Part shown: in pieces, positions 1-6,040 of the stretch
Layout: the number at the start of each line of letters is the position of its first letter
Numbering within the stretch: position 1 is the first letter of the stretch
DNA from: a virus
Length of the DNA: 22,103 bases
IMG/VR virus record: IMGVR_UViG_3300027413_000455
Coordinates: 1 to 22,103 of that record
Direction: 5' to 3' (one strand)
Notes under the pieces: generated by a model
The model's database searches: none
The model's input: the letters and a program-made list of their open reading frames with translations, nothing else
Told to the model about the DNA's origin: nothing
Translations under genes and position numbers: made by a program

Positions 1-2
1 TG

Positions 3-278
3 GATAATAAAGTTATTGTTGCTACATATGGTGTAGCGGCAGTAGGTATTAACATACCCAGAATATTTAACTTAGTTCTTTTAGAGCCAGGTAAAAGTTA
101 TGTGCGTGTTATACAAAGCATAGGTAGAGGCATTCGTAAAGCAGAGGACAAAGACTATTTAAATGTTGTTGACATTACGAGTAATTTAAAGTATAGTAAA
201 AAACACTTGACGGCCCGTAAGGCGTTTTATAAAGAACAAGGATTTCCGTTCCAAGTGACTAAAGTGGAGTATAAATGA
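3..278 (+). CDS. uvsW: UvsW-type DNA/RNA helicase, C-terminal end (partial)
   Basis: Ninety-one residues are visible; the start lies before the window. The segment runs from a motif-V-like stretch (VATYGVAAVGINIP) to a motif-VI arginine-finger segment, QSIGRGIRK (residues 38-46 of the visible part), followed by the VVDIT and KHLTARKAFY stretches that end T4 UvsW-like superfamily 2 helicases. In T4, UvsW unwinds R-loops and branched DNA and helps switch from origin- to recombination-dependent replication. The stop overlaps the next ATG as ATGA, so the downstream gene is probably translationally coupled. The family call rests on motif VI and the C-terminal tail; other phage SF2 helicases are less likely. 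Confidence 0.85.
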   Translation, partial: DNKVIVATYGVAAVGINIPRIFNLVLLEPGKSYVRVIQSIGRGIRKAEDKDYLNVVDITSNLKYSKKHLTARKAFYKEQGFPFQVTKVEYK

Positions 279-778
279 AAATATTGACAGTAGAAAACGA
301 TGTATATGAAATTGACCATGTACCTGACGAAATAGATGACATACGTTTCTGTGTGTTTGACACATCAGACACAGATTGGATGGATTATTACTTCCTTCCT
401 TTAATTTTTCTGGAGAGCTTTTATGCTCCAGCAATATGTTTACGAATAGGCGAAAACACTATCCAGATGCCTATGGATTGGAGCATAGTAATAACAGATG
501 AAGATTTGACTGGTATCGAAGTAGTGCCGTTAACCAGTTTAAACAATAGAGGATTCTTAACAGCAACAATGAATCCTTTAGGCAGAAAGATGTTAGAAGC
601 ACAAGAAATACAAATTACAAACATCTATCAAGACGTAAAATGGTTCTTCCCTAAATTGAAGAACGGACATTTATTAGTTGCACCGCTAGAGAACAAGCCA
701 AATCCTAGGTGTGCATTTTTTGTAAAAGAAGCCAATAAGATACCTAATGATCTTTACATTGGCGATTTATTAGACTAG
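275..778 (+). CDS. Conserved-looking hypothetical protein, 167 aa
   Basis: I do not recognise a characterised family. The protein is acidic at its N-terminus (VENDVYEIDHVPDEIDDIRF), with a hydrophobic middle around YYFLPLIFLESFYAPAI and a later segment NIYQDVKWFFPKLKNGHLLV. I believe similar proteins sit beside uvsW in marine T4-like phages, but from memory only. There is no signal peptide or clear membrane span; the hydrophobic stretch is interrupted by charged and polar residues. The start is fixed by the ATGA overlap with uvsW and a GGAG-like ribosome site just upstream. It is followed at once by an ideal Shine-Dalgarno for the next gene, so it belongs to the same early transcription unit. 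Confidence 0.85.
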   Translation: MKILTVENDVYEIDHVPDEIDDIRFCVFDTSDTDWMDYYFLPLIFLESFYAPAICLRIGENTIQMPMDWSIVITDEDLTGIEVVPLTSLNNRGFLTATMNPLGRKMLEAQEIQITNIYQDVKWFFPKLKNGHLLVAPLENKPNPRCAFFVKEANKIPNDLYIGDLLD

Positions 779-782
779 GAGG
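777..782 (+). promoter_or_regulatory. Consensus Shine-Dalgarno AGGAGG
   Basis: A full AGGAGG lies five bases before the ATG at 788 and shares bases with the upstream TAG stop (776-778). It fixes the start of the acidic protein and couples it to the gene before it. Confidence 0.8.
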
Positions 783-787
783 ATATT

Positions 788-1543
788 ATGAGTTTAGATA
801 AAGATATTGATAAGATGGCAGAAAAGTTGAAAGGTACAAAAAGGCGTTTCAGAATTGAAGCAGGATACCGAGGTGGCGAAGTAGCAATTGGCACAGTTAA
901 GGCAGACTTTGTGGACCATTTCATAAAACCAGAAGATGGCGATGGCGACTTAATAGATTTCGTTACCAGTTTCGACTGGGATGAAGTGGATGAGACAATA
1001 CCGTTACCATATGAAAACTTTGAATCATGGACAGAAACAACTGACATTGAACACTTAAATGGAGCATACGCTGACGATCAATGGACTTACGAAGAAGTTC
1101 CTGCAGACGGTAGTGATGATTATGCTTATGAAAATGTAATTGATTTTGATCCTTACCATTTGTACGGCAGAGAAGCATACATGGACGATAAGAAGCCAGA
1201 CGATATGACTAATTATAAACCAGTGCTACAATTTCACAGTGGTGAGAAAGGTGGTTTTGGTTCTTGGTTTGTTGAACTAATTGGCGAAGATTTTGACCCT
1301 AAGAAAGTAGCATTCAGTTCTGTTGAATCTCAGGTAGCCGAAATAGTTCAAGACATGTGGTATGATAAAGAATTGATTGACAAAGATTATGATAACTGTG
1401 ATACTACTGGTAAAGGATACTATGCAAGTGTAGGGTACATGAATATGAAATGGCATGACTCAGATGAAACATATACTGATGAGTATCTACTAGAAAACGA
1501 ATATTGGGAATGTTATGATGACGAGCTCGCCGACAGTGAGTAG
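788..1543 (+). CDS. Very acidic hypothetical protein, 251 aa
   Basis: I recognise no family. By my count 65 of 251 residues are Asp or Glu, spread along the whole length after a short basic N-terminal part (KLKGTKRRFRIEAGYRGG). Aromatic residues are frequent, and the C-terminus is strongly acidic (ENEYWECYDDELADSE). A perfect AGGAGG (777-782), which shares bases with the stop of the previous gene, sits five bases before the ATG, so the start is secure and translation should be strong. Its 3' end overlaps the start of apt by 29 bases in another frame. A soluble DNA-mimic or binding partner of a basic protein is one possibility, but only the composition suggests it. Confidence 0.85.
   Translation: MSLDKDIDKMAEKLKGTKRRFRIEAGYRGGEVAIGTVKADFVDHFIKPEDGDGDLIDFVTSFDWDEVDETIPLPYENFESWTETTDIEHLNGAYADDQWTYEEVPADGSDDYAYENVIDFDPYHLYGREAYMDDKKPDDMTNYKPVLQFHSGEKGGFGSWFVELIGEDFDPKKVAFSSVESQVAEIVQDMWYDKELIDKDYDNCDTTGKGYYASVGYMNMKWHDSDETYTDEYLLENEYWECYDDELADSE
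1377..1405 (+). promoter_or_regulatory. Candidate sigma70 promoter inside the acidic-protein gene
   Basis: TTGACA (1377-1382), a 17-base spacer and GATACT (1400-1405) preceded by TGT, which forms an extended -10. It would start near 1412, about 100 bases before apt. The -10 matches consensus at four of six positions, so the call is moderate. Confidence 0.4.
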
Positions 1544-2090
1544 TTATAATATAGATTTAAAAGACCATATTAGAACAGTATCCGGATTTCCAAAAGAAGG
1601 TATTGAATTTAGAGACATAACTAGTCTACTGGAAAATCCAAATGCATTTAACAAGTCGTTGTCAGATTTAACTGGACTTTCAATGAGCTTCGGTGCTACT
1701 AAAATCATTGGTATCGAAAGTAGAGGGTTTGTTTTTGGAGCACCAGTGGCTAGAGATTTAGACTTGCCTTTTATAATGGCTCGTAAGCCTGGCAAGTTAC
1801 CCGGCAACGTATATAGGAAAGAGTACGAATTAGAGTACGGTACTGCATGTTTGAATATACAATGCAATACAGATATTACTCTAGATGATAAAGTTGTAAT
1901 AATGGACGATTTGATTGCTACAGGCGGTACAGCAATAGCCTGTGCAGATATTGTGCATACACATTTTGGAGTACCCAAAGAAAACATTCAAGTATTAGCA
2001 CTAATAGACTTGCCCACACTTAGAGGAAGTGCTATAATAGAAGAACACGGGTACAGAGTAAACACATTAATTGAGTTCGAGGGACATTGA
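1515..2090 (+). CDS. apt: Adenine phosphoribosyltransferase
   Basis: Joins adenine and PRPP to give AMP and pyrophosphate in purine salvage. The 191-residue protein follows the bacterial Apt pattern throughout: GFPKEGIEFRDITSLLENP near the N-terminus, GIESRGFVFGAPVA, ARKPGKLPG, YELEYGT, and the PRPP-binding loop VVIMDDLIATGGTA at residues 127-140. Length is close to E. coli Apt (183). Two adjacent ATGs (1515, 1518) could start it, and the Shine-Dalgarno is weak. It overlaps the 3' end of the acidic-protein gene, and its stop overlaps the ATG of the nucleosidase gene as TGATG. That neighbour would supply adenine, the substrate of Apt. Confidence 0.95.
   Translation: MMTSSPTVSSYNIDLKDHIRTVSGFPKEGIEFRDITSLLENPNAFNKSLSDLTGLSMSFGATKIIGIESRGFVFGAPVARDLDLPFIMARKPGKLPGNVYRKEYELEYGTACLNIQCNTDITLDDKVVIMDDLIATGGTAIACADIVHTHFGVPKENIQVLALIDLPTLRGSAIIEEHGYRVNTLIEFEGH
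2010..2038 (+). promoter_or_regulatory. Candidate sigma70 promoter within apt
   Basis: TTGCCC (2010-2015), 17 bases, then TATAAT (2033-2038) preceded by TGC, an extended -10. The -10 is perfect and the -35 matches four of six. It would start near 2045 and feed the nucleosidase gene. Confidence 0.35.
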
Positions 2091-2677
2091 TGAAAGATTT
2101 AATTTTAATTGCGTTAGAAAGCGAAGCACCAAAAATGAAAGAATGGGAAAATGTATTTTTTACTGGTGTAGGCAAAGTTAATGCCGCCATTAGAGCATCA
2201 GCACTAATACAAGAACATAGACCTAGTAGAGTTTGGAACTTTGGTACAGCAGGTGGTATAAACCCTGACTGTAAACAATTAGTAGAAGTATCGAACTTTG
2301 TACAACGAGATATGCGATGCTGTGAACTAGGATTTGAAATAGGATTAACTCCGTTTGAAGAGGTTAGGACAATCAGTTTTGATGATCCAAACGAAGGATA
2401 CACTTGTAGTACAGGTGACAATTTTGTAGATAATCCAAACTTAGAAATCCCCGCAGACATAGTAGATATGGAGGCTTATGCTATTGCAAAGGCGTGCCAG
2501 TATCACGGTGTCGAGTTTAAGTGTTTTAAATATATAAGTGATAGTGCCGATGAAAATGCAAACAAAGAATGGCATGAGACTGTTGCAAACGGCGAACCTC
2601 ATTATATTAATGTATGGGACACTCATACTAGCAATTTAAATGACTATGACACACAACTACAATTAGACATGGATTAA
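2090..2677 (+). CDS. 5'-methylthioadenosine/S-adenosylhomocysteine nucleosidase-like protein
   Basis: A member of the purine nucleoside phosphorylase/MTA-SAH nucleosidase superfamily (195 aa). The three catalytic positions of E. coli MtnN (Glu12, Glu174, Asp197) have counterparts: Glu12 in LILIALESEAPK, Glu128 in VDMEAYAIAKAC (residues 125-136) and Asp151 in ISDSAD. The protein is shorter than MtnN (232 aa), with the middle reduced. It should release adenine from MTA or SAH, though another nucleoside substrate cannot be excluded. I chose ATG 2090, which overlaps the apt stop as TGATG, over the TTG three bases earlier. Tight coupling with apt suggests a two-step path from MTA/SAH to AMP; removal of SAH could also relieve inhibition of methyltransferases. 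Confidence 0.85.
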   Translation: MKDLILIALESEAPKMKEWENVFFTGVGKVNAAIRASALIQEHRPSRVWNFGTAGGINPDCKQLVEVSNFVQRDMRCCELGFEIGLTPFEEVRTISFDDPNEGYTCSTGDNFVDNPNLEIPADIVDMEAYAIAKACQYHGVEFKCFKYISDSADENANKEWHETVANGEPHYINVWDTHTSNLNDYDTQLQLDMD

Positions 2678-2678
2678 T

Positions 2679-3143
2679 ATGGCAAAGAAACCGCAAATAC
2701 CTTTACAAGAAGTTATGAAAGCCATTGACAAAAAGGATCGTGGCTGGTATAATAAACTTGATGCTGAAAAGAAAAAGGCTTTTAGTGCCTGGATGATGAT
2801 GAGGTATGCGAGTAGTGTGCAAGGCAGTTCGGCACCAGACTATATTTGGATGGTCAACGAGTTAGTTAATCACAAGTTTACTGATGTTAGTAAGCACCCC
2901 GAGTTACAATGGTTGTTATTAACAGCGGCTGGTAGTGGTAAAGTACAACATCATCCATATATCAAACCGCCTAACAGTAGAAAGAAGAAAAGTAAACGTG
3001 GTGACTTTGTGCATTCTGTATTACCCCACTTAAAAGGTGATGAGGTAGCATTGTTTTTGTCGTTGAATGATGATAACGACCTTAAGGAATTAGCACTAGC
3101 AAATGGTTGGGACGATAAAGAAATTAAGGATCTATTAAAATAA
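2679..3143 (+). CDS. Probable clamp-loader small subunit (gp62-like), 154 aa
   Basis: In T4, gp62 with gp44 loads the gp45 sliding clamp. This protein is 154 aa against about 187 in T4. The middle segment FSAWMMMRYASSVQG, then DYIWMVNELVNHKF, then PELQWLLLTAAGSGK resembles the conserved core of marine T4-like gp62 proteins (a W/F-M-x-x-R segment, a D-x-x-x-x-x-N-E segment, then a short hydrophobic segment before a Lys/Arg-rich one). A Lys-rich stretch PPNSRKKKSKRGDF follows near residue 105. Similarity to T4 gp62 itself is weak, so this is an inference from pattern and setting. The ATG lies one base after the nucleosidase stop. A perfect sigma70 promoter lies within its first 75 bases. Confidence 0.6.
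   Translation: MAKKPQIPLQEVMKAIDKKDRGWYNKLDAEKKKAFSAWMMMRYASSVQGSSAPDYIWMVNELVNHKFTDVSKHPELQWLLLTAAGSGKVQHHPYIKPPNSRKKKSKRGDFVHSVLPHLKGDEVALFLSLNDDNDLKELALANGWDDKEIKDLLK
2725..2753 (+). promoter_or_regulatory. Perfect-consensus sigma70 promoter inside the gp62-like gene
   Basis: TTGACA (2725-2730), exactly 17 bases, then TATAAT (2748-2753), with TGG just before the -10 forming an extended -10. All twelve box positions match consensus. Transcription would begin near 2760, inside the gene, and serve the finger-protein, thyX and MazG-like genes downstream. The same bases encode protein. Confidence 0.6.
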
Positions 3144-3811
3144 TGGAATGCAAATGGTGTAAAAAGTCATTTAAGTCTGAGACTACTCTGGCTGTCCATA
3201 TGTGCGTTAAGAAGCGTAGATTTGCAGACAAGGATATGAGCCATATTAGATTGGCACATAGGGCGTTCCAGATATTCTATGAAATAAACACTAGTGCAAA
3301 AACACCTAAGACTATGGAAGACTTTATTGTAAGTCAATACTATGAAGCATTTGTAAAGTATGGTAGAGCATGTACAGTAAACGAGTGGTTAGATCCTGTA
3401 AAGTACACAGAACATTTAATTAAGACCGGCGTAAAGTTAAAACAATGGGCGTCAGATAGAGAGTACGACAAGTATTTAAAAACTTATGTTAGAAAAGAGC
3501 CAGGATTAAAAGCATTGGAACGTACTGTTATATATCTTGCAGGATGGGGCGAAGAAAATAATGAGCCTTGGCAAGACTACTTTGATAAAGTATCGCCTAG
3601 CAGAGCAGTATATGATTTAAGAAGTGCAAAGGTAAGTCCTTGGATATTATATCTTAGCGAATCCGGTGATAAGTTATTAGAAAGGTTCAACAGTGAACAA
3701 GTTAAAATGATACAGGATGTAATTGATCCTCCATTTTGGATGAAGTTGTTTACTGCAAACAAAGAAGAAGCAAACGAAATTAAACAGGCTTGTAAGGAAG
3801 CAAAAATATGA
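3143..3811 (+). CDS. C2HC zinc-finger hypothetical protein, 222 aa
   Basis: The N-terminus has a compact finger C3-x2-C6-x12-H19-x-C21 (ECKWCKKSF then LAVHMC), typical of a C2H2/C2HC nucleic-acid or protein binding unit. The remaining 200 residues look mostly helical and contain many aromatic and charged residues (HRAFQIFYEI, DFIVSQYYEAFVKYG, LKQWASDREYDKYLKTYV). I do not recognise a named family. A role beside the replisome is suggested by its place directly after the gp62-like gene, with TAATG overlap. A distant gp59-type helicase loader (217 aa in T4) was considered because of size and context, but I see no motif to support it. Its stop overlaps thyX as ATGA. Confidence 0.85.
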   Translation: MECKWCKKSFKSETTLAVHMCVKKRRFADKDMSHIRLAHRAFQIFYEINTSAKTPKTMEDFIVSQYYEAFVKYGRACTVNEWLDPVKYTEHLIKTGVKLKQWASDREYDKYLKTYVRKEPGLKALERTVIYLAGWGEENNEPWQDYFDKVSPSRAVYDLRSAKVSPWILYLSESGDKLLERFNSEQVKMIQDVIDPPFWMKLFTANKEEANEIKQACKEAKI

Positions 3812-4476
3812 AAGCAAAATTAATTAGTTATAGTCAAGCACCAGCATTAACAGGTACTGACCCTAGTCCATTGGATTTAGTGGCTTACTGTGCTAGAGTA
3901 AGTAATCCAGACAATCAGAATAATACTGAAACAAATGAAAAACTTGTAAATTATTTGGTCAAACATAAACATTGGTCACCACTTGAAATGGTATCAGTGT
4001 GTATGGAGATTGAAACAACCAGAGACATTGCAAGACAACTGTTACGACATAGAAGTTTTAGTTTCCAAGAGTTTAGTCAGCGTTATGCAGACCCAACAAA
4101 GGATTTAGAGTTCGAGATACGTGAAGCAAGACTACAGGACCCTAAAAACAGGCAAAACAGTGTACCCACAGATGATGGACTACTACAACATGCATGGGCT
4201 GACTTGCAACAGAAGGTTATAGACACCGCCTTAGAAGCATATAACTACGCTCTAAGCAGAGGTATTGCTAAAGAGCAGGCAAGAGCAGTACTACCGGAAG
4301 GTAATACACTAAGCAGGCTGTACGTTAACGGTACGCTCCGAAGTTGGATTCATTATATTGAACTTCGTGGTGCTAATGGTACACAGTTAGAGCATATGGA
4401 ATTAGCATGGGCAGTAGCAGATGCAATTAAAAATATTTTTCCAATGGCTGAAGACTATGTAAGGAAGGAAATTTGA
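3808..4476 (+). CDS. thyX: Flavin-dependent thymidylate synthase ThyX
   Basis: Makes dTMP from dUMP using methylenetetrahydrofolate as carbon donor and FAD/NADPH as reductant, with no structural relation to ThyA. The signature RHRX7S is present as R80-H81-R82 to S90 within RHRSFSFQEFSQRY. The upstream segment HKHWSPLEM and the C-terminal LRSWIHYIELR and GTQLEHMELAWAVADAI segments also fit the family. At 222 aa it is a normal ThyX length. It overlaps the finger-protein gene as ATGA, and the following MazG-like gene appears to start on a TTG that overlaps its stop. It supplies thymidylate for replicating an AT-rich genome. Confidence 0.97.
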   Translation: MKAKLISYSQAPALTGTDPSPLDLVAYCARVSNPDNQNNTETNEKLVNYLVKHKHWSPLEMVSVCMEIETTRDIARQLLRHRSFSFQEFSQRYADPTKDLEFEIREARLQDPKNRQNSVPTDDGLLQHAWADLQQKVIDTALEAYNYALSRGIAKEQARAVLPEGNTLSRLYVNGTLRSWIHYIELRGANGTQLEHMELAWAVADAIKNIFPMAEDYVRKEI

Positions 4477-4727
4477 AAAAGAAAGAAGAAATGTTAGTAA
4501 TCACAATGGAAGAATGTGGTGAACTAATACAAGCATGTAGCAAGATGTTACGTTTTGGTGAAGATCAAGACTATACACAATTGCAAGAAGAGATTGGCGA
4601 TGTTATGTGCATGATTGAAATACTTAAAGATGGCGGACTTGTAAGCGATGAACAAATACAAGAACGTATCAAAGTAAAGAAAGAAAAACTGATGAAGTGG
4701 AGTTTATTGTACACAGAAGGAGAATGA
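4473..4727 (+). CDS. MazG-like nucleotide pyrophosphohydrolase, 84 aa
   Basis: All-alpha NTP pyrophosphohydrolase family. The metal-binding pattern E-x-x-E ... E-x-x-D is present at E14, E17, E40 and D43 (EECGELIQAC and EEIGDVMCMI). At 84 aa it is a single-domain version, so it may hydrolyse noncanonical or other NTPs as a dimer or tetramer; the substrate is not readable from sequence. The best start is TTG 4473, which overlaps the thyX stop (TTGA) and has a purine-rich AAGGAAGGA four bases upstream. An ATG at 4491 is the alternative and would remove six residues without touching the catalytic part. Confidence 0.85.
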   Translation: MKKKEEMLVITMEECGELIQACSKMLRFGEDQDYTQLQEEIGDVMCMIEILKDGGLVSDEQIQERIKVKKEKLMKWSLLYTEGE

Positions 4728-4728
4728 T

Positions 4729-5055
4729 ATGAACGACTACGACGATTACAGTTACAATAATATGGGTTCAATTACAATAGGTAATGACATATATACCACA
4801 GCAGACTCACCAACTGTTACTATTAGTGGATCAAGTACACCTTATTTTACACTTGATGATAATATTACATTAACACTTGATGATAATATTAACACAGAGA
4901 GCAAAATTCAAATAGGTAAGTTCGAACTTGACGAAGAAAAATTAGGTAAGTTAGATGCACTATTGAATGTAATCGAATCTTTAGAGGATGACAATCCTGT
5001 CAAAGAGTTGTATAATGCACAACGTATGATAGATAAAATGAAAGGCAAACTATGA
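4729..5055 (+). CDS. Small hypothetical protein with TLDDNI repeats, 108 aa
   Basis: The N-terminal half is rich in Thr, Ser, Asp and Ile with a short beta-like repeat (GSITIGNDIY, FTLDDNITLTLDDNI). The C-terminal half is charged and likely helical (KIQIGKFELDEEKLGKLDALLNVIESL, then ELYNAQRMIDKMKG). This two-part layout resembles small proteins of marine T4-like phages whose function is unknown. A strong GAAGGAGA ribosome site precedes the ATG. The stop overlaps the following ATG as ATGA. No enzymatic motif is visible. Confidence 0.8.
   Translation: MNDYDDYSYNNMGSITIGNDIYTTADSPTVTISGSSTPYFTLDDNITLTLDDNINTESKIQIGKFELDEEKLGKLDALLNVIESLEDDNPVKELYNAQRMIDKMKGKL
4849..4891 (+). repeat. Short in-frame tandem repeat, 24-base period
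   Basis: The 19-base unit ACACTTGATGATAATATTA occurs at 4849-4867 and again at 4873-4891. The period of 24 bases is eight codons, giving two TLDDNI units in the protein. Confidence 0.9.
4988..5016 (+). promoter_or_regulatory. Candidate sigma70 promoter before the DnaE-like gene
   Basis: ATGACA (4988-4993), 17 bases, then TATAAT (5011-5016). Five of six -35 positions and all -10 positions match. Start would be near 5023, leaving a leader of about 29 bases before the ATG at 5052. It lies within the 3' part of the repeat-protein gene. Confidence 0.45.
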
Positions 5056-5618
5056 AAATAAACTTCGATGTTGATATTGATATGGCAAATAGGGATAAGT
5101 TCTTAGAACTTTTTGATCCTATACCTGCCAGTATCAAACGTGAGCAATCATATGAAAAGCACAACACCGGAGTTTACTTTCAACCTATTCCTTCTTTTCC
5201 TTTAGAAGGATACAGCACAATAGATCATAAAGAAGCAGAGGATATGGGATATTTTAAAGTAGACGTATTGAATAATAGTGTTTACAAAGATATCATAGAC
5301 GAAGCACACTTAGATAGTCTATTGGCAAAAGAACCAATGTGGGAGTTGTTTGAACATGAAGACATTGTTAAACAACTCTTCCACGTTGGTAATCACTATG
5401 ATATTATTAAACAGCATCAACCTAAGAATGTTGAACAACTTGCAATGATACTTGCAATGATTAGACCTGGTAAGCGATACTTAGTAGGTAACAGTTGGGA
5501 TATTATTGAAAAAGAAGTATGGGAAAGAACTGACGACTACTTCTTTAAGAAAAGTCATGCGATAGGATACGCAATGGTAATTATAGTCCAGTTGAATCTT
5601 TTGGTTGGTAAGGTTTAA
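5052..5618 (+). CDS. Short DnaE (DNA polymerase III alpha)-like protein lacking the catalytic motif, 188 aa
   Basis: Three blocks follow the order seen in bacterial DnaE: STIDHKEAEDMGYFKVDVLN (residues 55-74; compare the DnaE GLVKFDFLGL region), KNVEQLAMILAMIRPGK (125-141; compare the ALFRPGPL region) and FFKKSHAIGYAMVI (164-177; compare the FNKSHAAAYALV region). The long DnaE segments between them are missing. No PDxD-type catalytic motif and no PHP domain are present, so it is not expected to polymerise DNA. It may bind DNA, nucleotides or a replisome partner. I recall similar proteins in marine T4-like phages. It overlaps the previous gene as ATGA and the converging minus-strand gene by four bases. 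Confidence 0.7.
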   Translation: MKINFDVDIDMANRDKFLELFDPIPASIKREQSYEKHNTGVYFQPIPSFPLEGYSTIDHKEAEDMGYFKVDVLNNSVYKDIIDEAHLDSLLAKEPMWELFEHEDIVKQLFHVGNHYDIIKQHQPKNVEQLAMILAMIRPGKRYLVGNSWDIIEKEVWERTDDYFFKKSHAIGYAMVIIVQLNLLVGKV

Positions 5619-5986
5619 ATAGTCTTTTTAACTAATTGAATACTTCTTCGTTTTATTCTCTTCTTAAGAATATTCTGCATACTGGTCACAGGACCGAATA
5701 ATACATCCGTCTCTTTAAGAATAAATGTTCTCAAGCAGTACTGTAATTCTTGCATCTCTTGGAATAAGAATATATCTATTGGCAATTGTCTATTCGACTC
5801 CCACCACCATAGTTCGCCGTACTCTAACATAAGTTTCTTATGCTCGCCGGTCCTACAACGCTCAATATCATAAAAACTAATAATTTGTTTGTCTTGATTT
5901 TGAACGATACCTACGAATTCTTTTTCGCTAAAGAGCAAACCAGTCAAAAATGGAAATTTATCTTGTAGCTCTTGTTCTTTAGTCAT
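5615..5986 (-). CDS. Hypothetical protein, 123 aa, only minus-strand gene in the window
   Basis: No characterised family recognised. The protein begins MTKEQELQDKFPFLTG and contains GIVQNQDKQIISFY, a WWWESNRQLPIDIF segment (strongly aromatic) and a basic end KKRIKRRSIQLVKK. I believe similar proteins occur in cyanophages, from memory only. A longer reading up to 6061 is possible, but its extra 25 residues are Cys/Leu-rich, lie over the promoter region and lack support, so I use ATG 5986. The late box on the minus strand (5991-5999) puts the expected start of transcription exactly on this ATG. The stop overlaps the stop of the DnaE-like gene inside TTAA. Confidence 0.85.
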   Translation of the reverse strand: MTKEQELQDKFPFLTGLLFSEKEFVGIVQNQDKQIISFYDIERCRTGEHKKLMLEYGELWWWESNRQLPIDIFLFQEMQELQYCLRTFILKETDVLFGPVTSMQNILKKRIKRRSIQLVKKTI

Positions 5987-5990
5987 CGTG

Positions 5991-5999
5991 ATATTTATG
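5991..5999 (-). promoter_or_regulatory. T4-type late promoter for the minus-strand gene
   Basis: CATAAATAT read on the minus strand. If the last A of ATAAATA is -6, as in T4, then +1 is base 5986, the A of the ATG, so the transcript would have no leader. There is no Shine-Dalgarno. Confidence 0.6.
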
Positions 6000-6008
6000 T
6001 GTCTAATA

Positions 6009-6017
6009 GATAAATAT
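6009..6017 (+). promoter_or_regulatory. T4-type late promoter for the 276-aa structural-type gene
   Basis: GATAAATAT on the plus strand, nine bases from the opposite-facing late box at 5991-5999. Predicted +1 near 6022, leader about 19 bases. Confidence 0.6.
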
Positions 6018-6040
6018 AGTAAAGATAATGGTAAAGAACA

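Noticed and set aside
207-233. TTGACG with TATAAA before the 167-aa gene
   Set aside because: Spacing is only 15 bases and there is no extended -10, so it is weaker than the listed promoters.
284-312. TTGACA at the start of the 167-aa gene
   Set aside because: No good -10 at 16-18 bases downstream.
3143-3811. gp59 helicase-loader identity for the finger protein
   Set aside because: Similar length and replication context, but no matching motif, and T4 gp59 has no such N-terminal finger.
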